Shown here piece after piece: positions 1-13,725 of a DNA stretch of 64,000 bases. The notes under the pieces are model-generated. The model ran no database searches and was not told where the DNA came from. It saw only the letters and a program-made list of their open reading frames with translations. Source of the DNA: Gymnorhina tibicen. Its lineage: Eukaryota > Chordata > Aves > Passeriformes > Artamidae. Made by a program: the position numbers and the translations under genes. The stretch lies in the NCBI GenBank assembly GCA_013399875.1, contig VXAZ01008120.1:186001-250000 (forward strand), read 5' to 3'. Within the stretch, counting starts at the first letter, position 1; each line of letters opens with the position of its first letter.

Positions 1-138
1 AAAATAATTGGAGCATTCACATGGGAAAGAAAAGAAAATAAACAAAAAAAAATCTTTCATTCAAATCATAGCTCTGCTTGATTCAAGGCAATTCTTGATT
101 TCAATGGGCAGCTTTACCAGAACAACTTTTCTCTCTTT

Positions 139-160
139 TTAGGGTTAGGGTTAGGGTTCT
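139..160. repeat. Short interstitial telomeric repeat
   Basis: Three consecutive TTAGGG units plus a partial one. A 9-bp tandem duplication (ACAGTGATC, about 181-202) sits 20 bases to the right. It is far too short to be a telomere. Confidence 0.9.
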
Positions 161-2256
161 GCTGGGTCACCTCATGGGTCACAGTGATCACAGTGATCAC
201 AGGCTTTTCCTACATAGCTTGTTTGTAGGTCTCTCTCAAAACGTTAATCAAAATTCACGTTAATCAAGTACAGGAAACATTTTCTTCTGAAACATTCTTG
301 CAATATATTTGGCTTGCAAAAAAAGCATATTTTATTTGGAAAATTGCTCCAGGAACTCCTGACAATCTTTGTTCAATGGAGCAGGATGGCCATGATTTCA
401 GAGTAAAAACAGCAGGCTCAGCGTACTGCCTGACCTCTCGTGCACATACAACTTCCCAGCTGGAGCCTAATAAAAAGAGTGGCAGAATGACTGTGGAGTC
501 ATTTGGTACCAACCAAGTATCCCTGGAAAAGATTCACTTTGTTTTTCTTCTCCAGCTCCTCAGTGTTTAAAATACAACTATTCAGATTTCTTTGGAGAAA
601 TCCTCACCAGAGTGGAGTTTAGTTGAGTTCTTTTGTTCTGCAAGAGAAAAGCAGAGCAAGGAAAGAAAAACAAACAAAAAAAAGGACAAACCCAATAACT
701 ATTAAAAATGAAATGGTTCAAGAGCAAAAATTCAGAAAATGTCCCCCATCAGACAGGATCACTTATATTAGTTTTTCATTCCTGCATTCCTGCAGGTTTG
801 ATTCAGAGGCAAAGTAATCAATAATTCACATATTTTCATCATCTTAACAACATCCCAAGGAAATAATTTCGCAGGGATAAACTGTTCAGCAATTTCTTTG
901 GTATATTAACCACAAGCAAGCCTTTCTTGAATGTCAGATGTTTACTTCTGCTCTCCTTTTTGTCACTATCTTTTTTTAAAGCAATATTGAAAACAAAACA
1001 AAACAAAAAAACAAAACAAAAGCCCTGGTTTATTTGACCATTACTTAACTTCATATCCTTTTCACAAGACAAGTGTGCCCCGGAACCCAATCCCTGTGGC
1101 ACTTCCATTTCCTCACATGAATGGTTATTTGTCACAGTTCCTGCATTTAAATTATAACCCTGTCTTGCTCCATTTTTAGATTTCACAGTAAAAAGAATGA
1201 TTTAAATCAAGGTGAATACACTTCTGTTACTGTGGTGGACTTCACAAAGGCTTTTCCTGATGTCAGATCTTCTCTAGGCTCTTGACAAATACCATTGCTT
1301 TTGTAGATGGTTTTTCCCACTAACAGGATATGTAGCCTTTCACCTCTAAGATGCTGTTTTGAATCCTGCCCTTCTCAATTGCCAAACAAGTGTCAAAGAG
1401 CAGCAATTTAGATTACAAGACTTGAAGAATCTTGATCTAATTTCCAGGGAAAGATGTTCAGAAAGCATAGAAGCCCCTTTCTTCTGAGATTGGCCTTGCT
1501 CACTGAAGAGTTAATAATCAGAAACTAAAGTTAGACCAGCTCAGTTATGAAATAAAGTGGACATTCTCAGTAAGTCACGCAATTAAGTATCTTACAGATT
1601 TAGCAGACGTCAGGGTCAGAGAGAGGGTATCCAGTGAGCAGAAGCTCATTCTGTAGATGTCATGCTAATGGAAGCTTTAATGGCTTTGCTTTACCTCCAC
1701 CATCAAGAAGGGTCTGGTGACTGCAGCATCCCCAGCACACGTAAGGACTGTTTGCCTCTGTGTGGTGCCTGCCAGTGCTTTCCCCAAACCAGGGCTTGTG
1801 CACAAGCAGAAAAACCACAGGTTTCCTTTTTGCACCCCCGAACCATACCTATCCCATGGTTACACAGAGTATTCTGTTGCCGTGTTCTTCACGGATGATG
1901 GTCCAGGAGAGGCAGTGGTAATAAACTCTCTTGCCCCGTGCAATTTCATTAACCTTTTTCATTTTGTGCCTATGAGCTTTGCAACCTCAAATGTCACCTT
2001 ATTTTCTGCCATCAGATGCATGAGTTAGTCATGCACAGTTTTATTTATAAATATAATATCACCTTGTTTATTTGAGCCCCAGAGCTTTTGGGTAAACACA
2101 GAGCCTGAACAAATGGGGATGCTGGGGCTGAGCATAAAGTTCAGCATTTTCTGAGCACGCTGTGCTGCCTTAGTAAGGGCAGGTAAACATCCTGAACAAA
2201 GGAGAGACCGTAAGGAGAGCAAGCAGAAGCAGGACTAAAATTAAATCCAAAGGTTT

Positions 2257-2300
2257 TACACACACACATGCACAGACACACACACACATACACACACACT
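2257..2300. repeat. Interrupted (CA)n microsatellite
   Basis: CA dinucleotides broken by TG, GA and TA steps across about 44 bases. Confidence 0.9.
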
Positions 2301-4501
2301 AAATAAAACCCCAAAGCCAAAACCCCAGAACTCATACACACCATGCACGATGCTTGGAAACAGTGAAGGAAGAGCTGCCCTGACCCATACTGTGCTGGAA
2401 CAATACAGATATTGCAGTTGGCTCTTGCCAGTCCTCCTGTTGTTGCTTCCCATCTTTGCCTTTTTGGGGGAGTAAAGGAAGATTCCAGCTGCCCTGGGGC
2501 TGCCCTAGTGAGCCATTATACTTTTCTGTCAGCTGCTCTGGGCAGACACAGTGTTCAGGACTTTTCCAATTTTTGGGCTACAGAACAATCTTTTTGGTTC
2601 TGGCAGGTCTCTCCCCTTTCTTCCTGGTGCATGCTGAGGTGAAGAAACTGCTCTGTTTCCCAGCACTATCTAGGGCATCCATGAACAACTTCCCCTTGGC
2701 TTAAGCAGTCTCTGACAGACCTTTTGTCCCTGACATAATTATAAATGTCCTACTTTGACTTCACAATCTTCAACCCTTTTTTTCTCATACCTTTTGTTGC
2801 CTGTCTGACGTCTCTGGTTTTGTTGACTTTTTTCCAGCATTTTGCTATTTCTTTGGCTGTGTGATGTTCTGTTGATCCTACTGATTTATATTTTTACTGT
2901 GTCTTTATTTATTTCACACCCCAACCTTGAAATAGCGCATCATTTTTTGCTCATCAGGTACTTGTGACTTCGTAGCAAATTTCTTGAAACGCCTCATAGT
3001 TACTTATCATTCTTACTCCAAGCCTATGCAATTTTCTTTTATACTCAGTGGAGTCCATAGCCCTCCCTCAAATGGTCAATGAAAGTCATGTTTGTGCATA
3101 TCAGGACAGAATTTGGCAACAAAAGCTTCAGTTTTTCCATGTATTATTTTGAAAAAAACCCTTAAAAATAGAAATATAAAAAGAAGTGAAGATTTTTCCC
3201 AATCCACATTTCTCACTAGAGCAATGTTTATTACCTTAGTGATGCAGGTTTTCACTTGTACTCACTATCCCAAAAGATCCAGATAGGTGTTTCTCAGGGG
3301 GTTAGGACATGTGAGGTCATGGAGTGTTTTTCTGGAGCTCTCAGGACCCCTACTTTGAGCATTTGCCTACCTGCAAACCTTTCCCACCTTGCCTCAGATC
3401 ACCAGATCTGCTGTGCCTTTCTAGATCTGCCTGCTCAGCTTTGGTGATATTCCCATCTGCCATATTCCTTCCCTGTAGCTGGGTGGTCAGCCAAGTCTTC
3501 CCTATTCTAGGCTGTCCTTGCAGGATAAAAGGAAAGAATCAGAGCTCCTTCTTTATCCAGGATTTCAGAAGTTCAGTCTGCACTTACCAGATGTCAGCAA
3601 GAAAAAAACTGTTGACAAAAGAAAATAGCAAGATGAGGAATAGTATGTAGGATAGCCACATTTATCCATAAAAGTCTCTGCAGTGGAGATATCTGTCCCT
3701 AATCCATCATAGGAGAAGAGTGGAGAAGGGAATTTGCCTCAAGGAAGAAGGGGGCAGAAAACTTTAGCCAGGTCAGCATTCCCCTCTGCAAATCCCTGGA
3801 AAGGTAGAAGGGGTCGGAGCAGTACATCTCCCATCTCCCTCAAGTCTGCATTACTCTTCTGTTCTCCAAGGCATCTGGAAAAACACAGACCAAGCTGTCC
3901 TATGTGCATCACATTTGAGTTCCATCTCTGAACAGAAGGAAATGGGGCCCTGGACCCCCAAACCCTTGGAAACAGAATGAGGCAAGCCATTGGGGACCAA
4001 ACTAAACCAAAAAATGGAAAATTCTGGTTTGGATTTTGAGAAGTTTGCAACACAGGCTGTAAAAATTTCCCCAGAGGTAAGTGTGAACAACTGCACTGCA
4101 GCAGCCTAGTGCTTGTTGTAGGACATTATAATGGCAACCAGAGAATTCCTTTATGTATATTATTGCAAAATGGTACTGAGCAATATTTATAAGTATGTTC
4201 TTGAACATTTTTTCACAGTGGAAGTGACTAATCCTTTGGGCAGCTCTACCCAAAGCTTCTCAGAATGTCAGGCAGTGCCGGGGAGCAAAGCAGCCGGACC
4301 TTTGCAGAAACTGCAGTGTATCTGTTAGCAAGGACACCTGGCACAGGAAAAAAGTTTAAAAAAACCAGTTCCCCTTCTGCCTGAGTAGAATTTCTTGACA
4401 ATATAAAATTCTTTTCTTAGAGAACAAAGGGCCTCTTCAATGAAGAAGAGTCATTTCTACTGACCACAGGCTTCCAAATTCTGAATAAGAAGCAAAACAA
4501 C

Positions 4502-4594
4502 CAAATATATTATAAATTATATATTATATATTTACATATATATTAATATATTTTATGTATTTAAATACATACATATATTTACAATATATTGTAA
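4502..4594. repeat. AT-rich low-complexity stretch
   Basis: About 90 bases composed almost only of A and T, with TATATA and ATACAT steps. Confidence 0.85.
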
Positions 4595-7500
4595 AGAGCA
4601 CTACACTCTCAAACTTAGGTTTTTTACAGCAAATGGGATATATTTGAACAGTCCAGATTCTTTCTCATAGATGTCACTTGCACAGACACTACCCTCCTCA
4701 TTATTGTACATGAGATTCGTAAATTGTTCTGCTGGAACTACCGAAATACTCATTTTAAAACAACAAACAATATTTCCTCACATGCCAAGGAAAACAGGAA
4801 TTTTAACATCTTAAGCCTTCCCCAGAGATGGCAGGATCCCCTTGGTTTGTGTGTTACTCCACAGAGTTGCATGTTATGCCAGTGTGAGGGAGGGGCGTCT
4901 TCTCTGGTTTTTTCCACTGACTTCACAGTGAGGAGCTCTTTTTCCACAGACTCCTGTGACAAGTCTTCTTGTTTCCTGGCTTTGCTCATCATTCATTTCT
5001 GAACCCACCAGGTGGGACAGTTTTGTATAGGGTGGGGGAAAAAAAGTAATTACATTTGCCCGGACTCCTGTGGCAAGCAGCAGATTTGAAAGGAGGAAGC
5101 ATGACAGGTTAAGGCTGGTCAGGTCTCCTTCAACTTTGGTCCTTCTTCAGGAAATCCATTGCTTCCTGCCTGTCAAAAGTTTCTGCTCACCTCATCTGCT
5201 CACCTCTCCATTTAGTCTCTGGTTTCCCTCTGCCACCAAGATCTGTGTGTGGGCTGCTTCTCATGAAGGACAAATGTTCAGCTCAGCCACCAGCTCTGCA
5301 ATCAGGGCACTGCTCTTCTGCCTGACTGTGACTCAGAAACAGTTGGGGGCCTTCTACCCTTGGTGCTTGGCTCCTCTTGCCCCAGGTTCATCTCCTATCG
5401 CACAGTGCCACGCTGGGCTGCCAAGTATTCCACTTAGGTAACACTTGGCATTTCCAGCCCCAGGGCCTCAGCACTGACGCAATTTCCAAAATTATTTTTT
5501 AAAAAGCCACAAATATTTTGAATTCCTAGCAACTGAAAAACCCCAAAAGCAAGAAAGCAGCATTCTTCTGCCAGGAAGGGAAGAGGAAAGGCTGCGGTGG
5601 GGAGCAGAATGGTGGATTGAGCACTGCTTTGTCTTTCTGTTCCCTCCTCTTCTTTTAACACTTGCTGGTAATTCAAGGTAATGGGAAAGGGAAGAAAGAA
5701 AAAGACAAAAACTGGGGTGAGGAAAATAAATTTTGGAATCCTTTCTCCAGGAGTAGAAGTGGAAAAGACCACATAAAGCAATGCTGGCATCTTTCTCTCT
5801 CTCTTTTCTAGCTTCCCACCTCCATTAAAGCCATGTATCAATACAGGTGAGAGGCAGATGCTATTACTTTTTCCACTTCTTCCTTCATTAAAAATAAACA
5901 GAGGCATAGTTAATGGTTAATGCTGCTGAGTTCATGGAACAAACAGTTCTCTTTTCCCATCTTGCCTGTAGTTCAATTATGAACTTAGGCTGCCTTCAGG
6001 CTACAAAGGGCAAGAAAGCAGGAAATACATATATCCAGAAATGCAGCCAGTGTTTGATGTTTCTGAGCTAAAATTAAATAAAATTGAAGTGGAGAATAAA
6101 AGCAATATGCAAACCACGGAGCTTGGAGTCAAGTGGAGAAAAGGCAAAAAACCAGGTCTGAGGTAGCTGAGCAACTTGCAACATGGAGGACTTCCAAATT
6201 CAGCAGTAATGCCAGAAAGCTGTTTCTGTGAAGGTTGTTAGTAAATGATCTCCGAAGTAGTCATGATTCAAAAATAAATGAACAAACTGTGGCTGATGTA
6301 AGTGTGCCCTCTGGGTTTTCCAGCACTGAACAAGCAAGGTAGGAGGAGAAAAACCAAGACCCCGGGGTCTGGAGTCAGAACAGTGACTGAGAAACTCAAA
6401 AACCCTGTAGGCATACGGAGGAGACAGAGAACAAGATTCAGCCTCACACTCCTCCAAAACTTCAGGATTGCCTTGGAGTGTATGGTGCTCTGAAGATCAA
6501 AGGTCAGCACTTACCTGTCAGGGAAGTGAAAGCAGAGGTGAAGCACCACAATGGATAAGGATGCTCCTGCAAATCTGACACTCAGCAGTGACATAATCAG
6601 GCACTGGACAACGTCACAGAAAAGGCAGCAGGCTTCAACTCCTGATGCTGCAGGATGGAGAAGGGAGCTTTCTGTTTGGGTTATTCCATAGTGAAAGAGG
6701 ACAGTGTGTACAGAAGCCTGCCAGAAAGGGAAGAAGGATTTGGAGCTCTAGCACAAACCAAAACTAGCCCCCCAAATGTTTCCTTTATGCATGACCCGTG
6801 TTTTTCTGCAACTCAAAGCGAATCAGAGCTCCTAATGTCAGCATTGCAGCAAAACACACAAGATCAAGGAATTGATCCAAAGTTCACTAAGCATCAGAGG
6901 AATGAACCTGGCTTGCCTTTGGATAAAATAAAAGACAGATGTTGTATTTAAAGGATTGAGAAGAATACACAAACTAGCTGACTTCACAGAACCTATAAGA
7001 TAACTATTATCTGAAGAAACCATAAAACATGATAAATGGCATAGGTGTGCTCAAAATTGTTATGAATGCAGAATTAATAATTTTAAGTACCTGATAACAC
7101 ATGCAAATCTAGCTTTTCAAAAGTCAGGTAGGTAGGTAGTCAGGCCACTTTCTAGGAGAAACTCCAGGGAATGTCTAAAAGAATGCTGCATATTGAAAGA
7201 TTAGTGCACCTCAACATCAGACACATCAAGAGATGTGCAGGATGTAGATTCTGAAGACACAGCACCTGCATACTGCTGACTCTGAAAATATCTAGCTGAG
7301 GCAGAGTAAAAAGATACTGTAATTTTTACCAGTGTGTAGATGCCAGAGATCTGTCTTCCCAAGTGGTGCCTTTTCCTGCGTCATCTAATGAAATCACCTT
7401 GTTAATCAGCACATGAATTTTCTAAAACAACTGAGGGCTAGGTGAACACTATAGGAAGGACACAGTTTTGAAAGGGTTAAGAACACAGGCAAACAACCAC

Positions 7501-10467
7501 ACCCAAAATTCTAAAAGAAATGAAAATTCCAAATAGCTGCTTTACAGTTCTATGTGTTTAATAAATAAAAATTATAATTAAATTTAGATATTGGCATCCA
7601 GATTACAGCCAGTAATATTTACATCTGTATCCCAAAATCTAGCTATCTTGATGCAAAAGGGGTCCTTAAGAAAGAACAAAAAAAAAGAGCAACTTGTGGC
7701 AGAGCACCAGAGCACCTCATAAACTTTGATATGTTGATATACATTTAAACCTAACACCAAAAAAGAGAAAGAAAAAAGCCCTTAATTATGTTGGAAGATT
7801 ATCCCTTGCTATTAGAATAACCATGGACTTTCAAACAGAAGCTGGAGTGGGTTATTCAAGCCCAAATGCACATTTATGTTTTAGCAAAGAAGAACCCATA
7901 TACTATTGTGAAACGAGATGGACATAATCCATACTCCTTTCTTTGGTTTTGGTGCCATTAGCACAGGTGATCAGATTATGAGTTGAATGATGGGATGAAT
8001 TAATTTTGAAAAAAAGAAAAGGATAACAGTGTATTAATGCAGGGTCCAAGGACAGCACGTCATTAACTTAATGATACACTTGTTATGTTACTTATTGAAA
8101 TGTCCTATTAAACAGAGTCAGTACTTACAGTCTTTTCCCTAGCTGACTAGCGAGACTGGCACAAAAGCTGTTGTGCTTTACATATATTTTTGCTATTTTT
8201 TTCTTTGCTAGAATACCAAGTATCTTCTCTACGAGGGATCTGACCGCTAGTTGGCATCGTTACTTCACTCGAATAAATGGCCTTTAAAAGAGGTGTTCAG
8301 CTACAAAACCCGACCTCTACATTTTTGAGCTCTAAGTTTCATTTTGCAACATCTGGACGTGGTGATGAGGGAAAAAGGGAGGAACAAATAATATGTGATT
8401 GGAAAATTATTTCCCCCTCCCCACCCTGCATATCTCTTTCAGCAAATTTTTAGTTCTACCTTAAATTCTGAAAGAGTGAAGCAATACAAAGTGTTATCTG
8501 TGGAGGGAAAAAACCGCAAACCAAACCACAGCCATAGTCATGCACACTTAAGTGGTACAGTCCAGGCTGTGAGTGTAGACCCACTAGTATTCCCAGGTTA
8601 GGAAGCTTAAATAACAGAAACCTAACCGTTGAATACAAACATGAAATTCAAGAACCTTATACCCCATGAGCTGCTCCTTCTGCTACACCAGTGCTTTCAG
8701 TGGTGCCTCAAATGCTCTGAGCTGATGGTAACAAATCAAGTGCCAGCTCTTCTGCATGGAGATTCTGTCATTCATGGAACAAAACAAGGGTAGTTTTCTC
8801 ATTTTCCGAGAAAAAGCAGGGTGATACCATTGTGAGTTAGAGTGCAAAGAGGCCTTTAGGGCAGAGTCTGCCTGTGCTGCTCAGCCCTGGTCCATTCACT
8901 CTCAGGCTGCCTTATCACACACAGGATGGGATGTGGGATTCCTACTGGCTGTGCTACGCATAGCTCTGGTAGCTCTGCTGTGTGAGGCTGGGGAGTCCCT
9001 CTGAGGCTCAGCAACACAAGCTGGTTCTGGAGGTCCCTGCAGACAGGGAAATGGCAAAGAGAACAGATTGTCTGTCTGTGTCCCCTCAGTGGGAGAAGGA
9101 GAAGGGATTTTCACCTTTTGGAGTCTAACTTCTAGGGCTGATATTGAAACAGTTAATGGTTTACTCTAGCTGCAAATCAAACTTCCTTTCAATTAAACTT
9201 AACATTTCAGTGATACAGAAGCAAGCTTGCAAAAATATCCACTTCTCAAAGGAAAATGAACACAACCTGAAAGAGCTGCTTTAGAACAATAAGAAAGATG
9301 TAATCTCTGTAATACTGCAAATCCTGGCTCATACACAAACCCACAGACTGACACTGCTTGCACATTAACTACAGTGAGTCACAGTAATGTTCTCAAATTA
9401 AATCCTCATCTACACTACTGACACACTTTAAGGCCTTAGGTATGTCTCATCAACACTCTTGAGCTCTAAAATACACATAACACTTACCCAGTATTAGAGA
9501 GATTAATTCTTTAGTGACTGCAAAGTGCTAGGTAAATGTTTACAACAATTAACAACCACGCAGGATGTTTTCATCACCAAAACAGAAAGAAATATAAAAT
9601 GCAAGCAGCACCAATGTGAATGGTGAAAAATAAAAGCGAAAACTTCCTTCCATTCTAATGGATTTTTCAAAGGCAGAACAACAAAGAGCAGTCGATCAAC
9701 CAGGCAGTGGTTTTAAGTTAAGTAGCTTGACATCAAGTCTTTCAGAAAATGCAGTAGGCTGATATGTAAGAAAATTTAAACAGATTTTGCAACTGCTTTG
9801 CCTGTAGGACTTTCTAAAGTTTCATGATAGAAAGCAGCTGATTCCACAATATCCAAGACATCCCTTGTTGATCGAGATTTAATTAAATTAAACCACTCAC
9901 AAAATTATGCCATGCCACAAGGCAATCCATGAATGATCACAGAAGCTATAGCAAGCCATCCCCAAATTCTCCACTATTGAATATCTTAGCAACTGTTTTC
10001 TTTTGAAGGAGCTGTGCATTAGAAACTCTCAATGGGTTAGAGCAGATGCAATGCTGCTTCAGACACCCCTGTTTGCAGTTTAATCTCCGTCCTCTCAGGG
10101 AGAAGCAACTGAAGAATGTGTGATGGCTCCTAGTTTATAACACAGACTGGAGTCTGATATCCAATTGTACTCATTATCAAAATCTATATGAATGTCGTCC
10201 ACTTTATTTAGCATTAAAAGCTTCCATCCTTTGAAGATAAACACGTTAACAAGCTTTAAAATCATTAATGAAGTAAGGCTTGAGGAATATCTTTCTGAGC
10301 AGCATAAACATTGGCTCAGCTAACATCTCATGCCATCAGTGAAGAAAGATCACTAGCAGACCCAGGCCAAGATGCTGTGGGAAATAAGTGGAAGGCAATA
10401 ACAGCTGGAAATATTTGGCACATACAATAAAGTTTTGAAACCCTTTGGATACTGGGTTTCCAAGCTC

Positions 10468-10496
10468 TTTTTTTTTTTCTTTCTTTTTTTTTTTTT
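10468..10496. repeat. T-rich low-complexity run
   Basis: Two T-runs separated by CTTTC. On the minus strand this gives a spurious poly-lysine open frame. Confidence 0.85.
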
Positions 10497-13400
10497 AACC
10501 ACAAAATATTTCATTAGCCCTTGTGTGAGAAACAAAGTCAGAAACACCCAGGTGTGGTATGAATGACATGGTTAGCTGCCATGAAATGATACAAACATCC
10601 CTCTCCTTCCTCCCTCTCCTTCTCCAATTATCCATTTGCAGGATGCATGTAACAGCACATCTTCAGAGCTAATGTTCTGTGATCTGGGTAGGAATACATA
10701 TCTGTCTGCATACATTACAATTGGAAATCCAGTCTTCTTAGGCTACTTTGCTAATTAAATGGGCTTTATAGAATTGTGCTGTATGTCTGTCCAGCTTTGC
10801 ATTTTCTAATGGTTTCTGAACACAATGGGCAGCTTTAGCCACACCTGACAGATGGATTGAGGTTCCAAATTCCTACAGTGCTGTAGGAGATTTGCATGAT
10901 GATAGAAGACTCCAGCAAATTTCCCTGTAAAGGGAAATGCTGTGACAGAGAATCAGCTGCTCCTTGCTGAGTGGGTCTTGGAGGGCACACTGCTCAGAAC
11001 TGGGCATCACACACAAGGCCTTTTGCCCATGCACAAGTTTGAAGGAAGATGACAGTGTGTATGCATGGAGAAGAAAAGTATGGACCAGTGAAAGGGGAAA
11101 AACCTACTGGTGGAGGGCTCAGAAAAGATGCAACTGTTAAATCTGGAGAGGTTTTAAAAATTTATTTTATTTATTTATTTTTACTGGCAGAAAGTTGGGA
11201 TGCAGGACGCAAGATGTGAGTGAACTAGATTTCTGCAGCTCAGAAGAAAAATATTTTTTTTTCTGCTGCAATGGTTCCTAACTACTTAGACATCTCACTC
11301 AACCAGATGGAACCTGTTTATCCACTGATCCACTGGTCAGCTGGATGAGGGGATGACAAAAATAAGGACACAAGTAGTCATGTTCTGTGGTGCAGGAGTC
11401 CCAGTCACTGCATGGACCTGGCTGTGCTTACTCCACAAATGTAAACAGAAAAGATTATTCCTGTCCTAAAAAAACCCCCAAAAAACCAAAAAAAACCCCA
11501 CCATAAATATTTTTCCCATCTGCCCTAAAATAGTGAAAGCCAAAGTAAACATAAACCAACCAGCCTCTTTAATGGTGATTATAGCCTTGCTGGATTCTGT
11601 GCACAATAACAATGGTTTGAATTTGTTAAAGGTCACAAGGAAAAGTACAGCAACAAGACCTTGTAGCTGGCAGCATGTTTTTATTCCTCAGCTTAAAGCA
11701 CACACAGTAGCTGGCTACACAGCGGGTGCTTTTAAACAGCAATCTACAGGAAAAAAAGGAATTAACTATGCACTATTGAGCAAGGTAAACTGATATATAA
11801 AGTTATGACTGCTACCCTCTGAAGTTTCATAGCTATTTTACCTGTGCCAAAGCCATCAGGGGAAAAGAGTAAATAGCACTTCTCCTTTACTGTACAACCT
11901 AAGAAGGAGGATTTCTCCTGCTGTCATGTCTCTTGCATACAGAGCTCTGCCGTAACACTGCGGCACAAGGAATATTCAAGGAATCCAGAGAGTGCTCCTC
12001 TCCCATGATATTTTTTTATGCACCACAAAGGAGGAATAACAGAGGCAAAACAAACTTGGATTCAATCAGTACAGCATGACAAGTACTCAGCTGTACTCCA
12101 GACCTTTGCTTGAGTAAACAGCAGTGTGCCTGTGACATGTTCAAAACAAAAAAATAAATAGCCTTTAAAGACACAAACTGTCTGTATAAACAGAGGGTGG
12201 GGGAACACTACTCGATTACCAACACCTTTTGATGGAAAAAGGAATCAGCAAGTCTCTCTTTAGCAGGAATGGAGAACTGGGATACAGATCCTGCAGGAAG
12301 GCTTCCTGCAATCCCAGAAAATCACACAACAGATGCCCAGGTGCCCACTTTCCACACAATACCTACCACCCAGTACTGATAATCAAACAAGGACCTAAGA
12401 AACAGCTGTAGACAAAAAAGCCTTAGACAGAAGCCAGCGTAAGAGAGACTGAAGGCACTGCTGCTGTCCTAGATCCCTTCAATAAACAGGAAAACTGTGT
12501 AACAAAGTTTGTTACATAGTTTAGGGGGACAAATCTCTGCTGATCCTTACAAGAAAGGGGCAGAAGCCTTAGACCAGGATTACCAAAAAATAAATACAGT
12601 GCAAGTGGTGATCTGGTTTCTTTTTGAACACAGCAGTTACACATGGATTCTTATCTTCAGGAATTCTCCAAATTAGATACACAATCCCTTCCACTGGGTT
12701 TATCATGCTCAATCTCCCAACAATTTAAACTCCTCTCTCCTTCCAGTCCTGTTTGGAGCTTCACTCTATAAGTGTTCATGAACCTTCCAGTTTCTGGCCT
12801 AAATTAACTAGATAATAAACACTCAATCTGGGACCAATATTATCCTTTTATATAAAATTTTTCTCTCCCTGATGCATCACCCACCAATCCATTTACAACT
12901 AGTTGTCCTATCCCTTTATAAGCACCTGCCAACCAGGCTATAGAAATCAAGATATTTTTATCTCTTTGTAAGGAGTAACAGGGAAATGTTTAATCTATCC
13001 CATTCTTCTAACCAACCTACTAATCCTAGCTTGTACCTGTCTAAATTCAAATTAGGCTTTGTTAAAGTTAGGTGATCTCAGCTGTACACAAAACTTTATC
13101 ATGGCTACTTATAATGGCTTGGGTATCTCTACAAAACCTCCTTGCTTAGCATGCCCAAAAAGTACATTATGCTTTTTACTTCTGCTTCACACTGGTTGCT
13201 CATAGACACCCAGAAATTTGATTAACCATCATATTTGTCTCTTTTTTTTTTCTTCTATGCTTTTACTTGTTTTGAAGATGCAGCAGCAAGTACAAGCAAG
13301 ACAGTTCACTTCAGAGATGGCTGCTGTGCTGCTTCTGCCCTGCCACAGGGCTTGCGGAATACATGTTGTATTCTGGGCCACTTTCTTAAAGCAGTGGCAG

Positions 13401-13589
13401 GATTAGCACACAAGGTGAATGGATTATTTCTCAAGATCTAGGTATTGCAGAAATATAGTTCTCCTCTGCAATAAGGAATTAACTTTCTCAATATTCCTAC
13501 ATCAACAGATACTTGTGGTTACATGTAAATTGAGAAGGAAAAATTCACATAGTTTTTCATGCAAAATAACCAACAGGGAATAACTTCTG

Positions 13590-13725
13590 TGTATAGATAA
13601 GTGAGACCCCACCTGGAATACTGAGTCCGGTTCTGGAGCTGTAGGCATGGCAAAGATGTGTTGGACTGAGTCCAGAGGAGGGCCACAAAGATACTCAGAG
13701 GAATGGAGCAACTGAAGAGCAGGAG
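13590..13725 (+). mobile_element. CR1 LINE ORF2 fragment, plus orientation
   Basis: Translation from 13601 gives VRPHLEY-stop-VRFW ... VQRRATKILRGMEQL, the conserved stretch near the C-terminal end of CR1 ORF2, with two in-frame stops. It lacks the CR1 3' tail, so it is a decayed internal fragment. Confidence 0.8.

Larger units (their letters stand above)
161..13589. other. Non-coding flank, no gene recognised
   Basis: Apart from the simple repeats listed (CA, AT-rich, T-rich), I see no conserved protein, exon pair, RNA gene or clear transposon here. Open frames up to 157 codons (5434-5907, minus) are low-complexity and unlike any family I know. A/C-rich runs occur near 985-1022 and 11465-11505. 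Confidence 0.6.

Noticed and set aside
5434..5907. 157-codon minus-strand open frame
   Set aside because: Composition is driven by T-rich plus-strand purine/pyrimidine runs; no domain or known motif is visible.
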